Shown piece after piece: positions 12,094 through 23,440 of a stretch of 64,000 nt of DNA (positions within the stretch are counted from its first letter, which is position 1; the number at the start of each line of letters is the position of its first letter). This DNA comes from Aphelenchoides besseyi. Lineage: Eukaryota > Nematoda > Chromadorea > Rhabditida > Aphelenchoididae. Where the stretch lies: contig JAMPIQ010000002.1 of NCBI GenBank assembly GCA_024699855.1, forward strand, positions 17,050,001 to 17,114,000. Reading direction: 5' to 3'. The notes below the pieces were generated by a model. The model was not told where the DNA came from, did no database searches, and saw nothing but the letters and a program-made list of their open reading frames with translations. The translations under genes were made by a program, and so were the position numbers.

Positions 12094-15000
12094 CTAAAAA
12101 GTGCGTTGAAAAGCCGCAAAAAAGTTCTGTGGCGCAACGAAAACAACCGGACATATCGTTCACGTTGTTTTGCGGCCTTCAAGGTCGCCAAAAAAAGAAT
12201 CTTTTTTCCCTTAAAAAGAAATTTCCGAGCAAAATGGCCGGTAGTTTTACCTGAAGAGGAAAGTAATCACGCGCCCTTTCGCTCTTAAAACGCGAGAAAA
12301 AATCACGTGTTTCGTGATAAGAGAGAAACGCTTGTAAATTTGCTTGGAAGCCAGAAAAACAACAAAGATGAGTGAATCCGCTCCCGTCGACGATCAATTA
12401 GGAAAATTGGGACGAGATGACGAAACGCCAAAACGTGTTAATCTGCTTTTTATTACGCGTGATTTCGATTCCCGAAATCAAGAAAAAACCAAACGCACGC
12501 AAATTGAACGTCAAAAAAAAGGAGTTCGCGGGTCAGTGTTCTACTTCCTCATTTCTTCTAATGGCAAGAGATCTCTTTTTTTGCGAAGAAAACGGCGTTA
12601 TGATTGTTGGCCACTGAAAACGCGCAAACTTCAAAAACGTGGCGATGAGTCCAAAATTGATTTGAGAAACGACGCAAAAGTTTGTTTTGTAGTCGGAGAC
12701 CGTGCAGATTCAAACCTTTTGAAGATCATCGACGTCGATGGTGAAGGACGGCTGTCGCCGAATTTGACTTTTCGTTGACTTCGTGATTGAACCGAACGAT
12801 TCGCGCGCTTCAAAACGCTCTTGAGACCTGAAATCCGTGGACGTTCGATCGTCAAACCTTCGATCTTACCAACTAGAAATCTGCGTTTTGATGGCAATTT
12901 TTTTCGTGAAGAGAAGAAGACGAATTTGAGTGCCTCGATTAAGCGAATTCGAGTGCTGAAAACCAATTAGTCAATTCGCGTGATCGAAATTTCCATTTTG
13001 GCAGTCACGCAAATTCCCAATAAATTTTTCTCTGTGGCATTCAAAATTCGCTTTACGATTAAGCGGCCCCTGATCGATTGAAATGACGTGAATGTGGAAA
13101 GGAAAGCGGCTGTACAGCGCAAAAACCGCACGAAATGGAGAATTCCGTTCTTACGACGCAAACGGACGAATCAAAAAATAAAACAGAAACCTTTTCGTCT
13201 TTCGTTCTGTCCATTTTTTGCGGGTTTCACTCAAAATTCGTTTTTTATTCTCGAAACCGCGAATTTTTGCCCTTCGAACGCAAAACGTCAACACGCATTT
13301 TGGGAACCGAAAAAGAAGTGAGAAAAACAAGCAAACGGACGAACTGATTAACGTGAAGCGGAAGAGAGCGCCGCGAGCAGAAAACGGAAAAATTGCGAGC
13401 TCGAAAAAAGAAACAAAACGAAAAGAAATCGCAATTGGAAATAGAAAAAAACCGCTGGTTGCCGGAGAATACGCGCTCAACCGACGGCGCTTTCGAACGA
13501 AATTCCCATTCACGTGCTCGTTTTTTCAGATGTCAAAGTAGAAAGCTTATCACCGACAAAAATAGAGAATTTCGCTGCACGCGCGGTTGGCAACGTCGTC
13601 GTTGGAGAAGTTGTTCGACTAATCGTCTTCGCTCAATTGTTGAGACCAGTGAATCATTGGGCTCGAAGATTTGGATGAAGATCTCAACACTCCCTCCTTG
13701 GTCCTATGGATTCCACCGCAAAAACACGCGATTAAGGAACTAACGGAACGATCGTTACCAAACGGATAAGACGAAATGAAAAGACAAGCCGGCGGTTTTG
13801 ATTACGTTCCGATAATTGGACCCAAAGGAAAGATTTGCGGCCCCACGCAACGTGTCCCTCTAATTAAAGGCCAAATTAGCGGCTTCGACAATCCGATGGA
13901 CGACCGAAAATCGTTGAATTCCGCGTTTCCGAGAACAAAATTCGAAAAAAATGCGATGTTGTGACCGCGCAGTTTGTGGGAATCACCGCGCAATTTAATT
14001 GACTTTTCTTGACCTCCCTCCAAGAACTCACGTTTCACGAAAATAAATGGAAACCAAAACCGCGCACGTGGGTTGCTCCCGATGACGTGAAATGCAAAAA
14101 AAACGTTGAGGAACAAAAAAATTGTCGTGAATCGAAGATAATTTCCTATTCCCTAAGTTTCGGAACACGTGATGCGTGTGGACGCGGATTAATTAAGATT
14201 CGAGGATTAAAACGCGAGTGACGTTCGAAGAACGCAGCAGCCCGAGAGTTTTTGTGACCCTCCGGCGCACGGAGAGAGAAGGGAAACAAGTGGGGAGATG
14301 CCAAAACATATGAGGAGAAGCGAAATGGACGCGAAAAGGACTTTTTTCCACTCAAAAATTTGTGCTTTTTGCACAATCCAAAACATTCCAACGGGTCGAG
14401 CGAAAAAGTTTTGAATTCTCGCAAAAATACGCGTTTTTCAAACGCACGCAAAAAATCGTCATTTGTAGCTACTCACGAGATTCCAACGGTCCTCCACAAT
14501 ATCGAGTCGTTGCGCAACCAACAAGTAAAGAAAGTATTGAGAGCAAAAAGAGAACATTGGCCTTAAAGAAGGTTAAAAGGTTGAGAATCCTTACGATCGT
14601 GTAGCTCACAACTTCTAGCCCCGAAGCGACACCCCCTAATACGACGTTAAAGATCGAAAGTCGAACGCGAAAGAAGGAAGTAAAATCGACGGGGGCAAAT
14701 TTGCGTTCGATGACCAATGTGCAGGTGGCGCAGTTCGATGCGTTTTTGGAGACTCGTGCGCAACTTTAACGGTCAAAAATTAGGAATCTTCTTCTCTCAA
14801 AATCCACGACTTCCACTTTTTCAGCCAATCGATTCAATCGATTCCGCGCAGAGCGCTTTTTTTGTGTGCGTCTGCGTCAACTGATGATCTTCTTCGTTGA
14901 AAAAACGCAGTGCGCAGAGAAAAACTGCACGTCGAAGAAAAAGAGAAGTTTATTTCGTTAACTGATTTAACCTAATAAATACAAAAAAATATGATCTCAT
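12094..15000. other. 2.9-kb gene-poor region, likely first intron(s) and 5' region of the receptor gene
   Basis: The plus strand is rich in A and in words such as AAAACGC, CGCAAAA and AAAAACG, so the minus strand is T-rich, like the introns of the adjacent minus-strand receptor gene. Short ORFs at 12,368-12,778, 13,776-13,964 and 14,469-14,717 have no motifs, no consistent splice frame and codon use unlike the neighbours. The missing start exon of the receptor is probably here. AATAAA-like words near 14,975 belong to the GCSH 3' end. Confidence 0.4.
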
Positions 15001-15648
15001 TCACTTTCCTTCGCCCACTTCTTGACTACGAAAAACTTCGTATGACGCTTCGTTCATCAGATCTTTGATTTGGGCCTCGTCTTTGACCTCCAATTTGAAT
15101 AGCCAGCCTACAGATACGAATAACCATACACGTCACTTGTCACGCTCGTTACCTTTGTCGTAGGGCGACTTGTTGATCAACGTTGGTGTTTCTTCGATTT
15201 TCGAGTTTCTGTCCGTGACTTTTCCGGAAATCGGCGCATAGACGTCCGAAGCCGCTTTAACGCTCTCAATAGCACCAGCCGTATCGCCACGTTCCAACTG
15301 AGTTCCCAACTCGGGAAGCTCAACGTAGACAACGTCGCCCAACGCCTCTTGTGCGAACTCCGAAATTCCCACCGTTCCAATCTTCTTCTCTTCGTCGAAG
15401 CGAATCCACTCGTGACGTTTGGTGTAGTAGCGATCTGAAACACAACGATTAGACGACGGTCTTCGCGAACGATTTTTAACCGGCAGGACCACTCGGTCCG
15501 GTGCCACGGCCGAGTTCTGAAAGGGCGAAGCAAAAATGTTAACAAAAGCAAAAGCGATTGAAGACTCACCTCCGCAGGCGCGTGGAGTCAAGCAGAAAGT
15601 CCGTTGGATGATACGGCAGTAAAGTCGAGCGCACTGTTGGGTCGCCAT
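15001..15648 (-). CDS. GCSH: Glycine cleavage system H protein, mitochondrial
   Basis: Carries the aminomethyl group on a lipoyl-lysine arm between the P, T and L proteins of the glycine cleavage complex in the matrix. The start exon gives a presequence rich in Arg and Cys ([18 protein letters not shown]). Two short introns follow, then the mature start [11 protein letters not shown]. Core blocks are [38 protein letters not shown] (lipoylated Lys in ESVKA) and, after a 3' intron, GWLFKLEV, ending with TGA at 15,001. The length, about 160-170 residues, is normal. GTTGCAG three bases before the ATG looks like a trans-splice acceptor. Longer upstream ORFs in the same frame are read-through and not needed. 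Confidence 0.95.
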
Positions 15649-15771
15649 TCTCTGCAACGAAAACCGTAGGGTTATGATCGACAACCATAGAAATATCAGT
15701 CGGTTTCTCTTTACCGTCGGGGCGAACGAAGAGATCAAAAAGAAACAATTTTATTTCACCAATCAAAAAGG

Positions 15772-16213
15772 TTAACAACGGGCATCAAAGTCACTGGTAA
15801 CGGCCGAAAGCGAAGTACGGAAAGTGTTTGTACTCATCGCTGAAAACAATACATAACTCCTGCAGGTCCAATTATTAATAGAAAACTTTCAGGTTGTCAA
15901 CTATTGGATTTTCAGTTCCAATGAATAGTTGCAATCAAAAGATATTCAAGCATTTTTATCAACATTGAACTGAATGATCGAAGAGCAAAGTAAACGAACT
16001 TACCGGGCGGCTCGTTCCACTTCAATCTGATGCTCATTAAAACACAAGTTGCCCATTCTCAAAAGATGAGATTAGATAGCAAATCGCCGGTTGAACTTAC
16101 CGTTGGATATTGACCGGTTGAAAAGTGTTGTGGTACAAGTTTTTCGGGTCGTTCGGCATTCCCAGTCGACTACAAATCGGTTTTTCGGGCTTCTCGGCCA
16201 TTCGAATTGCCAT
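15772..16213 (-). CDS. Small 67-residue protein, unrecognised, divergent from MRPL9
   Basis: Three exons, 16101-16213, 16004-16026 (23 nt) and 15772-15839, join with GT/AG introns and phases that agree to give 67 residues ending in TAA. The ATG has a good context (AAAATGG). The product is basic and proline-containing, with NDPKNLYHNTFQPVNI and LKWNEPP as its most distinctive stretches. It has no transmembrane segment or zinc motif. Size and position, head to head with a mitochondrial ribosomal gene about 200 bases away, would suit a small mitochondrial or respiratory-assembly protein, but that is only inference. An in-frame extension to 16,429 would overlap the MRPL9 start and is less likely. 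Confidence 0.45.
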
Positions 16214-16412
16214 TTTAACGACGAAAAGATCGGCCTTCTCCATGTTATTATCGTGCAAACCGTTTTCCATTATCGGAGCCAAAACAACAACAAGAAAACT
16301 CGGCAAATCGACTTGTTTATCGTTTCTTCTATTCGACCAGAAAACCATCGACTTCTTGGCGTTTCGTTTCAACAAAAAAGCACTGAACTTCTTTAGCCAA
16401 AACATTTCAAAC

Positions 16413-17433
16413 ATGACAATGAATTCCATCGGTCGTTTAAGATCAATCTGTCGGATTCCGATCAGACAAGTGAGTTCGTTGAGTTACGCGAATTCTAATT
16501 TCATCTTCATAGACTCATTGGGTCTTAAAGCACGTTGTTCCGCCGCCCGTAACTCCCGAAGGTGGCCGTCAACGACCGCCGACCGATCTTCAAGATCTGC
16601 AGAAATACGAAGCCATCAAGTCTCCCGATGAAAAGCCGGACTACATGATCAAAGTGATCCTCCTCGAAGATGTTGAAGGTAGTAAGAAGTTTTCGAGTTT
16701 TGTGACTATTGTTTAGGAATCGGTCAACAATTCGATGTGCTGGAAGTGCCACACAAAACTGCTCGTGAAACGCTTCTGTTGCCGAAAAAAGCGGTCTACG
16801 CGTCGCCCTTCGATTTGCAATACTATGGACGTCTGAAAGAAGTGAGTTCAGAGGTTTCATCGCCTTTATTTCGTATTTAGGAAATGAAAGAGGAGTTGGA
16901 ACGTAAAGTCCGTATCCCGTACGAGTATCTGAAGTTGGGTCGAGAGCTGATGGCCAAGTTGATTGCAATTCACGTTTCCGTGGACAAAAAATGGCAATTG
17001 AACTCAGAGATTGTTTACACGTCGCTTTTCGAAAACGTTTGTTTAAGTCGATCATACGATGTTCATTTTAATTTTAGGACATTCGTACTAATCCCGATGC
17101 CATTTTCTTGCCCAATCGTTTTCGCTACGAAGGACCAAACTTTGAGCTCGAGGCTGCACTCCTTCGATTCTATTTAGTGGTATGTTTTCTTGTACCAACT
17201 GATCATTCATTTCGCTTCAGCTCGATCGCACATACGTGGTTCCAATGCTCGGCCGAATCGCCCACATCTCCACAGACGAACAACAACAATCGCTCTATCC
17301 CGAAGTTATTCAATTGCCGTCAAAAGAGCAAATGGGTAAATTTGGGATTGTGCCCGAACAACCGTACTATCATCAGCGACCAATCGAAGAGAATTTGAGT
17401 ATAGTCGATTTGATGAAAAAGCGGATCGAATAG
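16413..17433 (+). CDS. MRPL9: Mitochondrial ribosomal protein bL9m
   Basis: A component of the mitochondrial large ribosomal subunit. Six exons (16413-16469, 16513-16678, 16717-16841, 16881-17036, 17078-17179, 17221-17433) give 272 residues with every phase consistent. An N-terminal basic presequence (MNSIGRLRSICRIPIRQ) is followed by the L9 signature IKVILLEDVEGIGQQFDVLEV near residue 65. Then come LLLPKKAVYASPFDLQYY, a helical linker and a C-terminal domain typical of animal bL9m. AATAAA lies at 17,443. NUDT2 starts 113 bases after the stop on the same strand, which fits an operon. Confidence 0.9.
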
Positions 17434-17546
17434 CTTTTGTTTAAATAAACTTGTTTTCTTGACATTTCATTCGTTCATTAAAACCAATGGTCCAGCTCCA
17501 AGACTTATCGTCAATGCTTTTTAAGGTCTTTATCTTTTCGTTAGAA

Positions 17547-18012
17547 ATGGTTTCTGCAGCAGGACTTTTGATCTATCGTGTAATTAACAACACGAATGAG
17601 TACCTGTTGCTTCAAGCCTCCTATAAACCATATCATTGGACTCCGCCGAAAGGTTAGTTGTGTTCGCAATTGCCATTTGAGAATTGTTTTTGTAGGACAT
17701 GTTGATCCCGGTGAAACGGAATGGCAAGCAGCAATTCGAGAAACGAAAGAAGAGGCTGCAATCGATGAGAAGGACGTTGAAATCGACAAGAACTTTCATC
17801 ACATCATGCACTACGACACGCCGAAAGAGGGACGCAAAACCGTACACTATTGGTTAGCAAAACTTTTGACCGGCGATGTGAAACTCTCACACGAACACAC
17901 GAATTGGGATTGGAAACCGTTGGAAACGGCCGTAACGTTGACAAAGTTCCCGGAAATGGAGAAAATGCTTCGATCAGCAGAGGCCTATTTGGCCAAAAAA
18001 AAAGACGGTTAA
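17547..18012 (+). CDS. NUDT2: Bis(5'-nucleosyl)-tetraphosphatase (Ap4A hydrolase), Nudix family
   Basis: Cleaves diadenosine tetraphosphate to ATP and AMP. Two exons, 17547-17652 and 17696-18012, give 140 residues, the usual length. The Nudix box GHVDPGETEWQAAIRETKEE fits G-x5-E-x7-REUxEE and spans the splice junction, the glycine codon being split by the intron. YHWTPPKG before it, HYWLAKL in the middle and WDWKPLETA near the end are typical of animal NUDT2. GTTAG ends three bases before the ATG, a strong sign of trans-splicing, as expected for the second gene of a pair behind MRPL9. AATAAA occurs near 18,050. Confidence 0.92.
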
Positions 18013-18061
18013 TGTTTATTTATTCCTGTTAATGTTGTTTAGTACTCTTAAATAAAAGTCA

Positions 18062-20287
18062 CTAAATATTGTTCTTTTTTGACACTCGAACTTTTCGTTT
18101 ACGTTTCTGTACGGAAGTGAACTCATTGGCCGTGTTCTTGTACTTTTGCAGATCAATCGGTTGATCTTCGTAGTCGACGGCAAAAGTGTGATGATTCGGT
18201 GGTCGAGTTGGTTTCTCATCTTCTTTTTTGTATCCCCCATCGAACTCATCAGTTTCGTCGATTCTCGTTTCCATTGGTCGTTTTCGTTTCGGTTTTTTTG
18301 GTGCCAATGGTTGATGATTTCGTGCAGCCGATATAGCCATTCCTGAATGTCCCAACGCGTATTCATTCGGATTCACAGACCCCAACTGTTGACCGTTGGT
18401 TTGATAATTACTCTCTGCTCCATAGTCAACTGCGCCGTTTCGTCGTTGATTGAAACTCGGTGGTGCGGATGAAGGCCGATTTCTGAACGGATTCGCCGGT
18501 CGATTGACACCACGACCATTCGAACCAATGGGTCGACCGGCTGAAGCGCCGTTCCGTTCCATCGAATCGTAACCACTCGGTTGTGAACCAAATGCTTCTC
18601 GTTTCGGACATTCGCAGTACAAACCATCTTGACCTAAACATTCAAAAGAGTAATTAGGTGCATTCGAAAGAACTAACCTGATTTTCCCGGCTCTCCAGGC
18701 TAATGAACAGTTCAATTAGTTTTCAATTAACTTCGACTTACTGGTCCCGGAATGCCGCTCTCTCCCTGAAATTGGTTTATTACTCGGTCACCAATATGAA
18801 CTACGAACAGCCAAGCCAGCTGGACCACGTTTTCCCTTAAGCTCCAATTAGTTGTACAGTTGAAATAGACAAACCGGTGGTCCTATAAAATACAAGAATT
18901 TTGAATTAGAAACATAAACAATACCCGGATCTCCCGTTTTGCCCGGCTCCCCGGCAATTCCAAAAACTAAAATGAAATGAATTGAATAAACTGATGCTCA
19001 TGTCGTACGTCCTGGCTCTCCACTTTGTCCAGCTCTTCCACCTACATATGTTGTTTCTGAGTAATATCTTTGTTTACTTACGCATTCCCGGAGGTCCTGG
19101 TTTTCCTATAAACATCTTGCAATGTTAAATTCTATTTTAAAATTCACCAATTGGTCTTTCAGCATCAGCTCCCGGATCTCCCATCGGACCGACAGATCCC
19201 GGTTGACCCTGAAATTGGTTGCTACCGTTTACGTTAATCACCAAAAGCATACCGGTGGTCCTAAAAACAAATCAAATTTGTTACTAGCAAGCAATAAACC
19301 AACCAGGATCTCCGGGCAAACCAACTCTTCCTGGTAACCGTAAATCGTTTGATTATAACGAACCATCAAAATGTGAACTTATCTTTTGCTCCATCTAATC
19401 CCCTCGCTCCTTTGCTTCCGGAATCGCCCTAACAAACGATTAAAACTGCAAACAATAGAAACCTTTACCTTTACTCCCGGTCTTCCAGGTGGCCCACTAA
19501 ATGATAAGTTAATGTGCATCAAACTCTACGCATACGGATTCCCTTGAGGTCCACTAAAAATACTCTTGATCACTTGATTTAATCTCAAATCACCTTGGAC
19601 ACAAAATACAACCCGGAGTCTCTTGTTCCACTACAAGTGCCAGACCTGGTGCTCCCTAAGAATGACATCAAAATAAAGTTCTTTATTATATTACAGGTCT
19701 TCCATCTTCTCCTGGTTCACCAGCATCTAAAACCGATGATTGAAATATTCGAATGTTCGATCTTACAGCCCGGAAAGCCTTTCGGTCCATTAGGTCCTAA
19801 ACAATGATCGAAACTACAACCTTCAGAATCAAACCTGGTGGTCCCTGAAATCATCATCATTAGTCCGTTTCTTTAATCTGAAACTCACCGGTGGACATCC
19901 ACGTGCTTGTTGAGCACAACGCCGACATTGCGGTTGATCGTATCCACGCTTTGGTCGTTTATTTCTTTCGAATATCGAGTGAATGCTCGAAGCAATGTGA
20001 TCGTGTCGCTGCTGATTTGCAATTGCCATCAACACATTCCACGCATCGTTGCTGATTTTCTACAAGAGCAAATCGAAATGCTTCCCTTTTCAACTTACTT
20101 GAAACTCTCGGAAATCGGCGTGAATTTGTGCTTTCCATTCTCGAACATTCAGAACGGTACCCACCGTAAAAAACCAAAGAAGAACGATGACTGAAAAGGT
20201 GCCCAATGCCGTTGCCCAGGCCCAAAAACCCGGAGGTTGTGGCCAATCGGAGTCGAGCGATGTCGACGTCAAATTCAATTTCTTCAT
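18062..20287 (-). CDS. Nematode cuticle-type collagen built from microexons
   Basis: N-terminal cytoplasmic stretch, one membrane segment (ALGTFSVIVLLWFFTVGTVL) and a coiled stretch lead to a basic cleavage-like site (RNKRPKRGY). CRRCAQQARGC then precedes Gly-X-Y repeats. This is the usual order of nematode cuticle procollagens. The collagen domain is spread over about 15 tiny exons, many of 18-30 nt. Three are only 8-10 nt: 18875-18882 and 19253-19260 (both GACCACCG) and 19835-19844 (GGACCACCAG). Each inserts one Gly-Pro-Pro step in frame. After the repeats comes GLYCECPKR, the cysteine block typical of collagen C-ends, then an unusually long basic, proline- and asparagine-rich tail of about 170 residues. 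The ATG at 20,287 is the simplest choice; an in-frame ATG 81 bases upstream is possible. Intron boundaries in the repeat were assigned by reading frame and need cDNA support. Confidence 0.85.
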
Positions 20288-23200
20288 TTCACGAGAAAAA
20301 AGAATGAAAACAATTCGATGGTTTCTGTTTCGATAATTAGCGTCGTAGTTCGGTTGCGGCGAAACCACTTCAACGATCGAATTGGTTCCGCCAATTCGAA
20401 AAGATAATTACAGTAATTCGTTGGTTGCTGCATCTTCTTTTTATGTGTCACTGGGACCATTTGCAAGTAGTCCCACGTCAAGTAGCGTATCAGATGCGTG
20501 CACTTTTGTTCGTGTAAAACTCAGAATACACAAAACGAACAGTCAGCCAGCGACCCATTGAACTGGTCGATTATAACGGGTTGCAGTTCGTTATGCGTAT
20601 CCATTTCTTCACGTCCGATTTATGTCTTGATCCAATTTCTATCAATTATTGCGCGACCAGAACCTGTCAGTGCGAGTTTTTCAGACGTTTAACATCTACG
20701 TCTTGTTGGTATAAACGACGTATAACCAGAACAGTAAAAGAGACAGTCTCGAAACACTTCAGAAGAAGGATCGCGAATAATCTATGATGAGATTAGTGAT
20801 GCAATTTTGAAATAATGAACATTTCATCGTGCCTGTTTTAAATGTTTGAATGATTTTCGTACAGAAAGCAATTGGTTCAACGTACTGCTGAGGCTTATCG
20901 TGGATTTCGCGATTGGTGTTGTCAAGTTAGTAATCATCTTATTTTATTGTTCCAAATAAACAGACAATTTGCTTGTTGATTTCGCAGATTTTCAGTAATT
21001 CGTGTAAAACATTAAAATCCAAATGTGCTTTGATCCAAAAAGCATCCGTCCATTAGATTCCAACTATTTAGTGTTACAGCAATAAAAATTAGTAACTTTG
21101 GTACTCTATAGGAGTCCTTTACGATATGTGGGTGTGTTTAAACGAATTGACACCTCATTCCTATAGTAGTGATTCATACCTTGACAACAATTATCCCCTC
21201 AAAAGCCTTATTTTGACTTCATGTACGTACGAGATGTTTGTCCACGGACTAAACGGACCAACTAATGTCATTGGATTTTTCTGGACTAAAGATTTGATTG
21301 CATGTTCGTATTGTTTATTGAAGTACTACGAACAACTGTGAATGAGACGTTTTTAGTTCATGTAACTCGTAACTATAATAAAATAAAACGATATGAGAGT
21401 CCGGTGGATTAAACTCACGAGATCAAACGGCCTCCAAAGAGTTTTCCATGTCCAAGAGCTCAGTTCCGAAGATTCGATGGTTTCGAAGAGATAAGAACAG
21501 AAAGAACGGGGATCCGGTGAAGCTCGTAGTTACAAACATCAACTTGGTGATACATAGATTTATTCGGCTCGATCTAATTAACAATAAGACAGATAGGTAC
21601 AAAAGATGCTAATCAGTTACATTGGTGCGAATACTTCGACTGCTTTTTCCATTTGCTCCAATCTTAAGTGATTTCTTTCCATGCCATTTCCAGTGTTCTG
21701 TCTATTTCTTTTCGCCAACAATCCGCGGTCCATTTGTTGAGAAGGATTGGAATTGTCCGTAACGTTTATACAAAGTGATCGTGTGGTTTTGATACCAAGT
21801 GTTCCGCCTTTTCAAATGTTTTCTCGAAATTTTCCCAAAAAAGTTGCTGTCTTATCAATGAAGTGATCGAACTTTGAGCGAACAAGTAGTGGTGTTGAAA
21901 AACTATGCGAATGGTGTCAGTAACTTCAAAGAGTTCATGAGCGAACATCGAGTATAGGGTTTTGCTTTCGTTCAGTCGGTTGCTTAGTCCGGGTTTTACT
22001 TTTGCCAGGAAAGGAAAATATTGGGAAAATGCGAAAAAAATTACACAACGCAACAGCTCTTGCTTTAGCTTGTGCTGTCCGTTGCTTGTATTTGAGTAAA
22101 ACAATGAAATTGTGAAAAGCTTTTTGATCAAGTCTATCGTACTCCGCACGATAAGCCATCTACACAGGGAATGAATCGGTCTTTGCGGCGTAGGCATGGC
22201 CAAAGTAATTATAGCCTTCTATGAAGCTCGCAAAATCATAAAAATTGTGGGACTTGCGATAGAATGCGTGGAATCAACTGCTATCGGTTGTATTCATTAG
22301 AGATGATCTCAAATGATCTTCAAGGTTTTTTCGCACATCGAATTTTTGCGAAAGCCTGAAATGAAGTGTTAGCTGATGTGTATTAGAAACCCTACTTCAA
22401 TTCCAATTTGTCCGTTGACATTAAACGAGTTCATGCTGCAAGTTTACCTTCCAGCTGCTCTGTTGCTTGTTCAATTTTTTGTCCAAAAGACTTCATTTGA
22501 TTGGTCTCAAAGTCGGAACGCATTTTAACGTGAAATTGACGGTTTTCGTTTCAGTAATCGTTTTCATCACCTTACAATTACTCAGTGGTTAAATCCAATT
22601 AACTCAACGAATGTTGGAGAACAGTTGACAGGAGGCTTGTTGTTTCCCAGCAATTTTGATGAGCGAATTGAAAGTGAGCCAAAAAGCTCAACAACAAGAG
22701 ATTCCCGTTGAATGACATAAACACTTTTCGGTTACTCTTAACCGCTTCAATTTCTTTGCTTGACTCCAACTGATTGTTCGAGCGTTAACATGCCGAAATG
22801 TCTTTATAACTGCAATAATCTCCGATGCAAAAGCAAATCGAATTCAACGATCGAACACCCTCGATCGGCGTTCTTTTTCGTCCGAACGGTCGCAAAACTT
22901 CCGCTCCTCGTGTGTTTTCGTTGCCCTTTCGGTTTTGTTGGCTGCTGTTTACATGTGAACTGAACACTCCGATTTGCCACCAAACTAATTCGTATATCAG
23001 CCGAAGTGTGTTATCTCATTCCGATGTTTTTTCTGTGGTCTCCCCACCAAAAAAGGCGTCAGTTGTTTACGACTAAGCCAATGGACTTGTTTTCAGGGCC
23101 CAAACGTTTTAATTATTCCGTTGAATTCGCTCGTCCACGTTGTTTTTTCGAACCCACCATTCCCGTTTCTCTCTCTCATATGAATCATTCAAAAATTGTT

Positions 23201-23440
23201 GTTTTTCCATCAAAGAACGAACTTTACAGATCCCTTTCGTTCACCGCCTTCTCTGCACTTTCCGATCCCTGCGATATATTTGTTATCGCTTTGGAGGTTG
23301 TTTACAATCACTTCTGTCGTTTTTCTTTATCATTTCGGTTTCTGCAGTAAAATCGGTTTTACGATCACCGAGTAATCGGAATTTCAAATCGACTCGTCCA
23401 TTCACTCGTTCCATTCTTATCGTTTTTTCAACATTTCAGA
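20288..23440. other. 3.1-kb intergenic region with a LINE relic
   Basis: The shared upstream region of two divergent genes, collagen (minus) and VPS13 (plus). Apart from an RTE-like relic at 21,619-21,745 I see no coding signal. ORFs at 21,766-22,203 (minus) and 23,140-23,763 (plus) are not supported. Up to about 300 bases before VPS13 may be promoter or outron. Confidence 0.4.
21619..21745 (-). mobile_element. RTE-like LINE relic, C-terminal end of reverse transcriptase ORF
   Basis: Read on the minus strand with one in-frame stop, this stretch encodes a WRKEIDRTLEMAW...DWSKWKKQSKYSH block. It aligns along its length with the C-terminus of the LINE fragment at 60,700-61,325 (WRKDLERTMGTSW...RSEWKQRSKYSH). 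It is an old decayed copy; upstream parts up to about 22,200 may derive from the same element but cannot be shown. Confidence 0.6.

Noticed and set aside
12368..12778. Plus-strand ORF beginning MSESAPVDDQ
   Set aside because: No motif, no consistent splice pattern, and the base composition is that of the surrounding A-rich non-coding DNA.
14469..14717. Hydrophobic minus-strand ORF, possible signal exon of the receptor
   Set aside because: Tempting because an ATG exon is missing, but no donor joins it in frame to the exon at 12,093 and the hydrophobicity follows from T-richness.
21766..22203. 145-residue minus-strand ORF
   Set aside because: It has no recognisable motif and abuts a decayed LINE end, so it is most likely chance reading through old repeat DNA.
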